Positions 5,414 through 5,418 of a DNA stretch of 5,418 nucleotides are shown one piece after another. The notes under the pieces are model-generated. The model was not told the DNA's origin. It did not search any database and was given only the letters and a program-made list of their open reading frames with translations. Origin of the DNA: Clostridia bacterium (GTDB lineage Bacteria > Bacillota_A > Clostridia > UMGS1810). The translations under genes were made by a program, and so were the position numbers. The DNA lies in assembly GCA_017437345.1 (NCBI GenBank), contig JAFSBJ010000084.1, forward strand, positions 1 to 5,418, given 5' to 3'. The stretch's first letter is position 1; every line of letters begins with the position of its first letter.

Positions 5414-5418
5414 CGGTA

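Noticed and set aside
1..5418. Avoidance of GAGCTC as support for a SacI target
   Set aside because: I saw no GAGCTC in the window, but at this length and base composition fewer than one is expected, so its absence says nothing.
1..5418. CRISPR array, tRNA or rRNA gene
   Set aside because: No regularly spaced repeats and no tRNA or rRNA signature could be seen on either strand.

Overview
The window looks like chromosomal DNA from a low-GC Gram-positive anaerobe, most likely a member of class Clostridia (Bacillota). The evidence is AT-rich coding sequence, strong GGAGG-type ribosome binding sites, and an OPT-family peptide transporter beside a clostridial-type PqqD-like protein and an M20C dipeptidase. 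This is inferred from gene content and composition only.

Layout. Positions 1-2136 (+ strand) hold a resident peptide-use locus: the C-terminal end of an OPT transporter, a GC-rich palindrome, a small orphan PqqD-family protein, and a full-length aminoacyl-histidine dipeptidase (pepD) that starts 1 nt after the PqqD stop. Positions 2155-2548 contain no convincing gene. They carry several hairpins, including a likely + strand terminator for pepD and a likely - strand terminator for the next operon. Positions 2549-4849 (- strand) form a compact three-gene type II restriction-modification (RM) operon, in the order XRE regulator, C5-cytosine methyltransferase, SacI-like endonuclease. The genes are 2 nt apart or overlap by 26 bp. 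The operon is read from a near-consensus sigma-A promoter at 4918-4890. An AT-rich spacer follows. Positions 5079-5303 then repeat the last ~200 bp of pepD plus its immediate downstream sequence, and the window ends with two long hairpins.

The main discovery is the structure of the RM insertion. The cassette sits between two ~226-bp direct copies of the pepD 3' end (1929-2154 and 5079-5303, about 98% identical). The upstream copy completes a functional pepD; the downstream copy is a headless fragment with a 1-bp deletion in a C tract. All four substitutions between the copies are synonymous in the pepD frame. They therefore look like two alleles that diverged under selection in different strains, not like a duplication that decayed in place. 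This fits an RM module arriving by homology-assisted insertion with a long target duplication. Loss by recombination between the repeats would leave pepD intact. No integrase, transposase or tRNA is visible in the window.

How the genes work together: the transporter and PepD plausibly import and hydrolyse peptides, and the role of PqqD is unknown. In the RM operon the methyltransferase protects host DNA, the endonuclease cuts unmodified DNA, and the small XRE protein probably tunes their relative expression.
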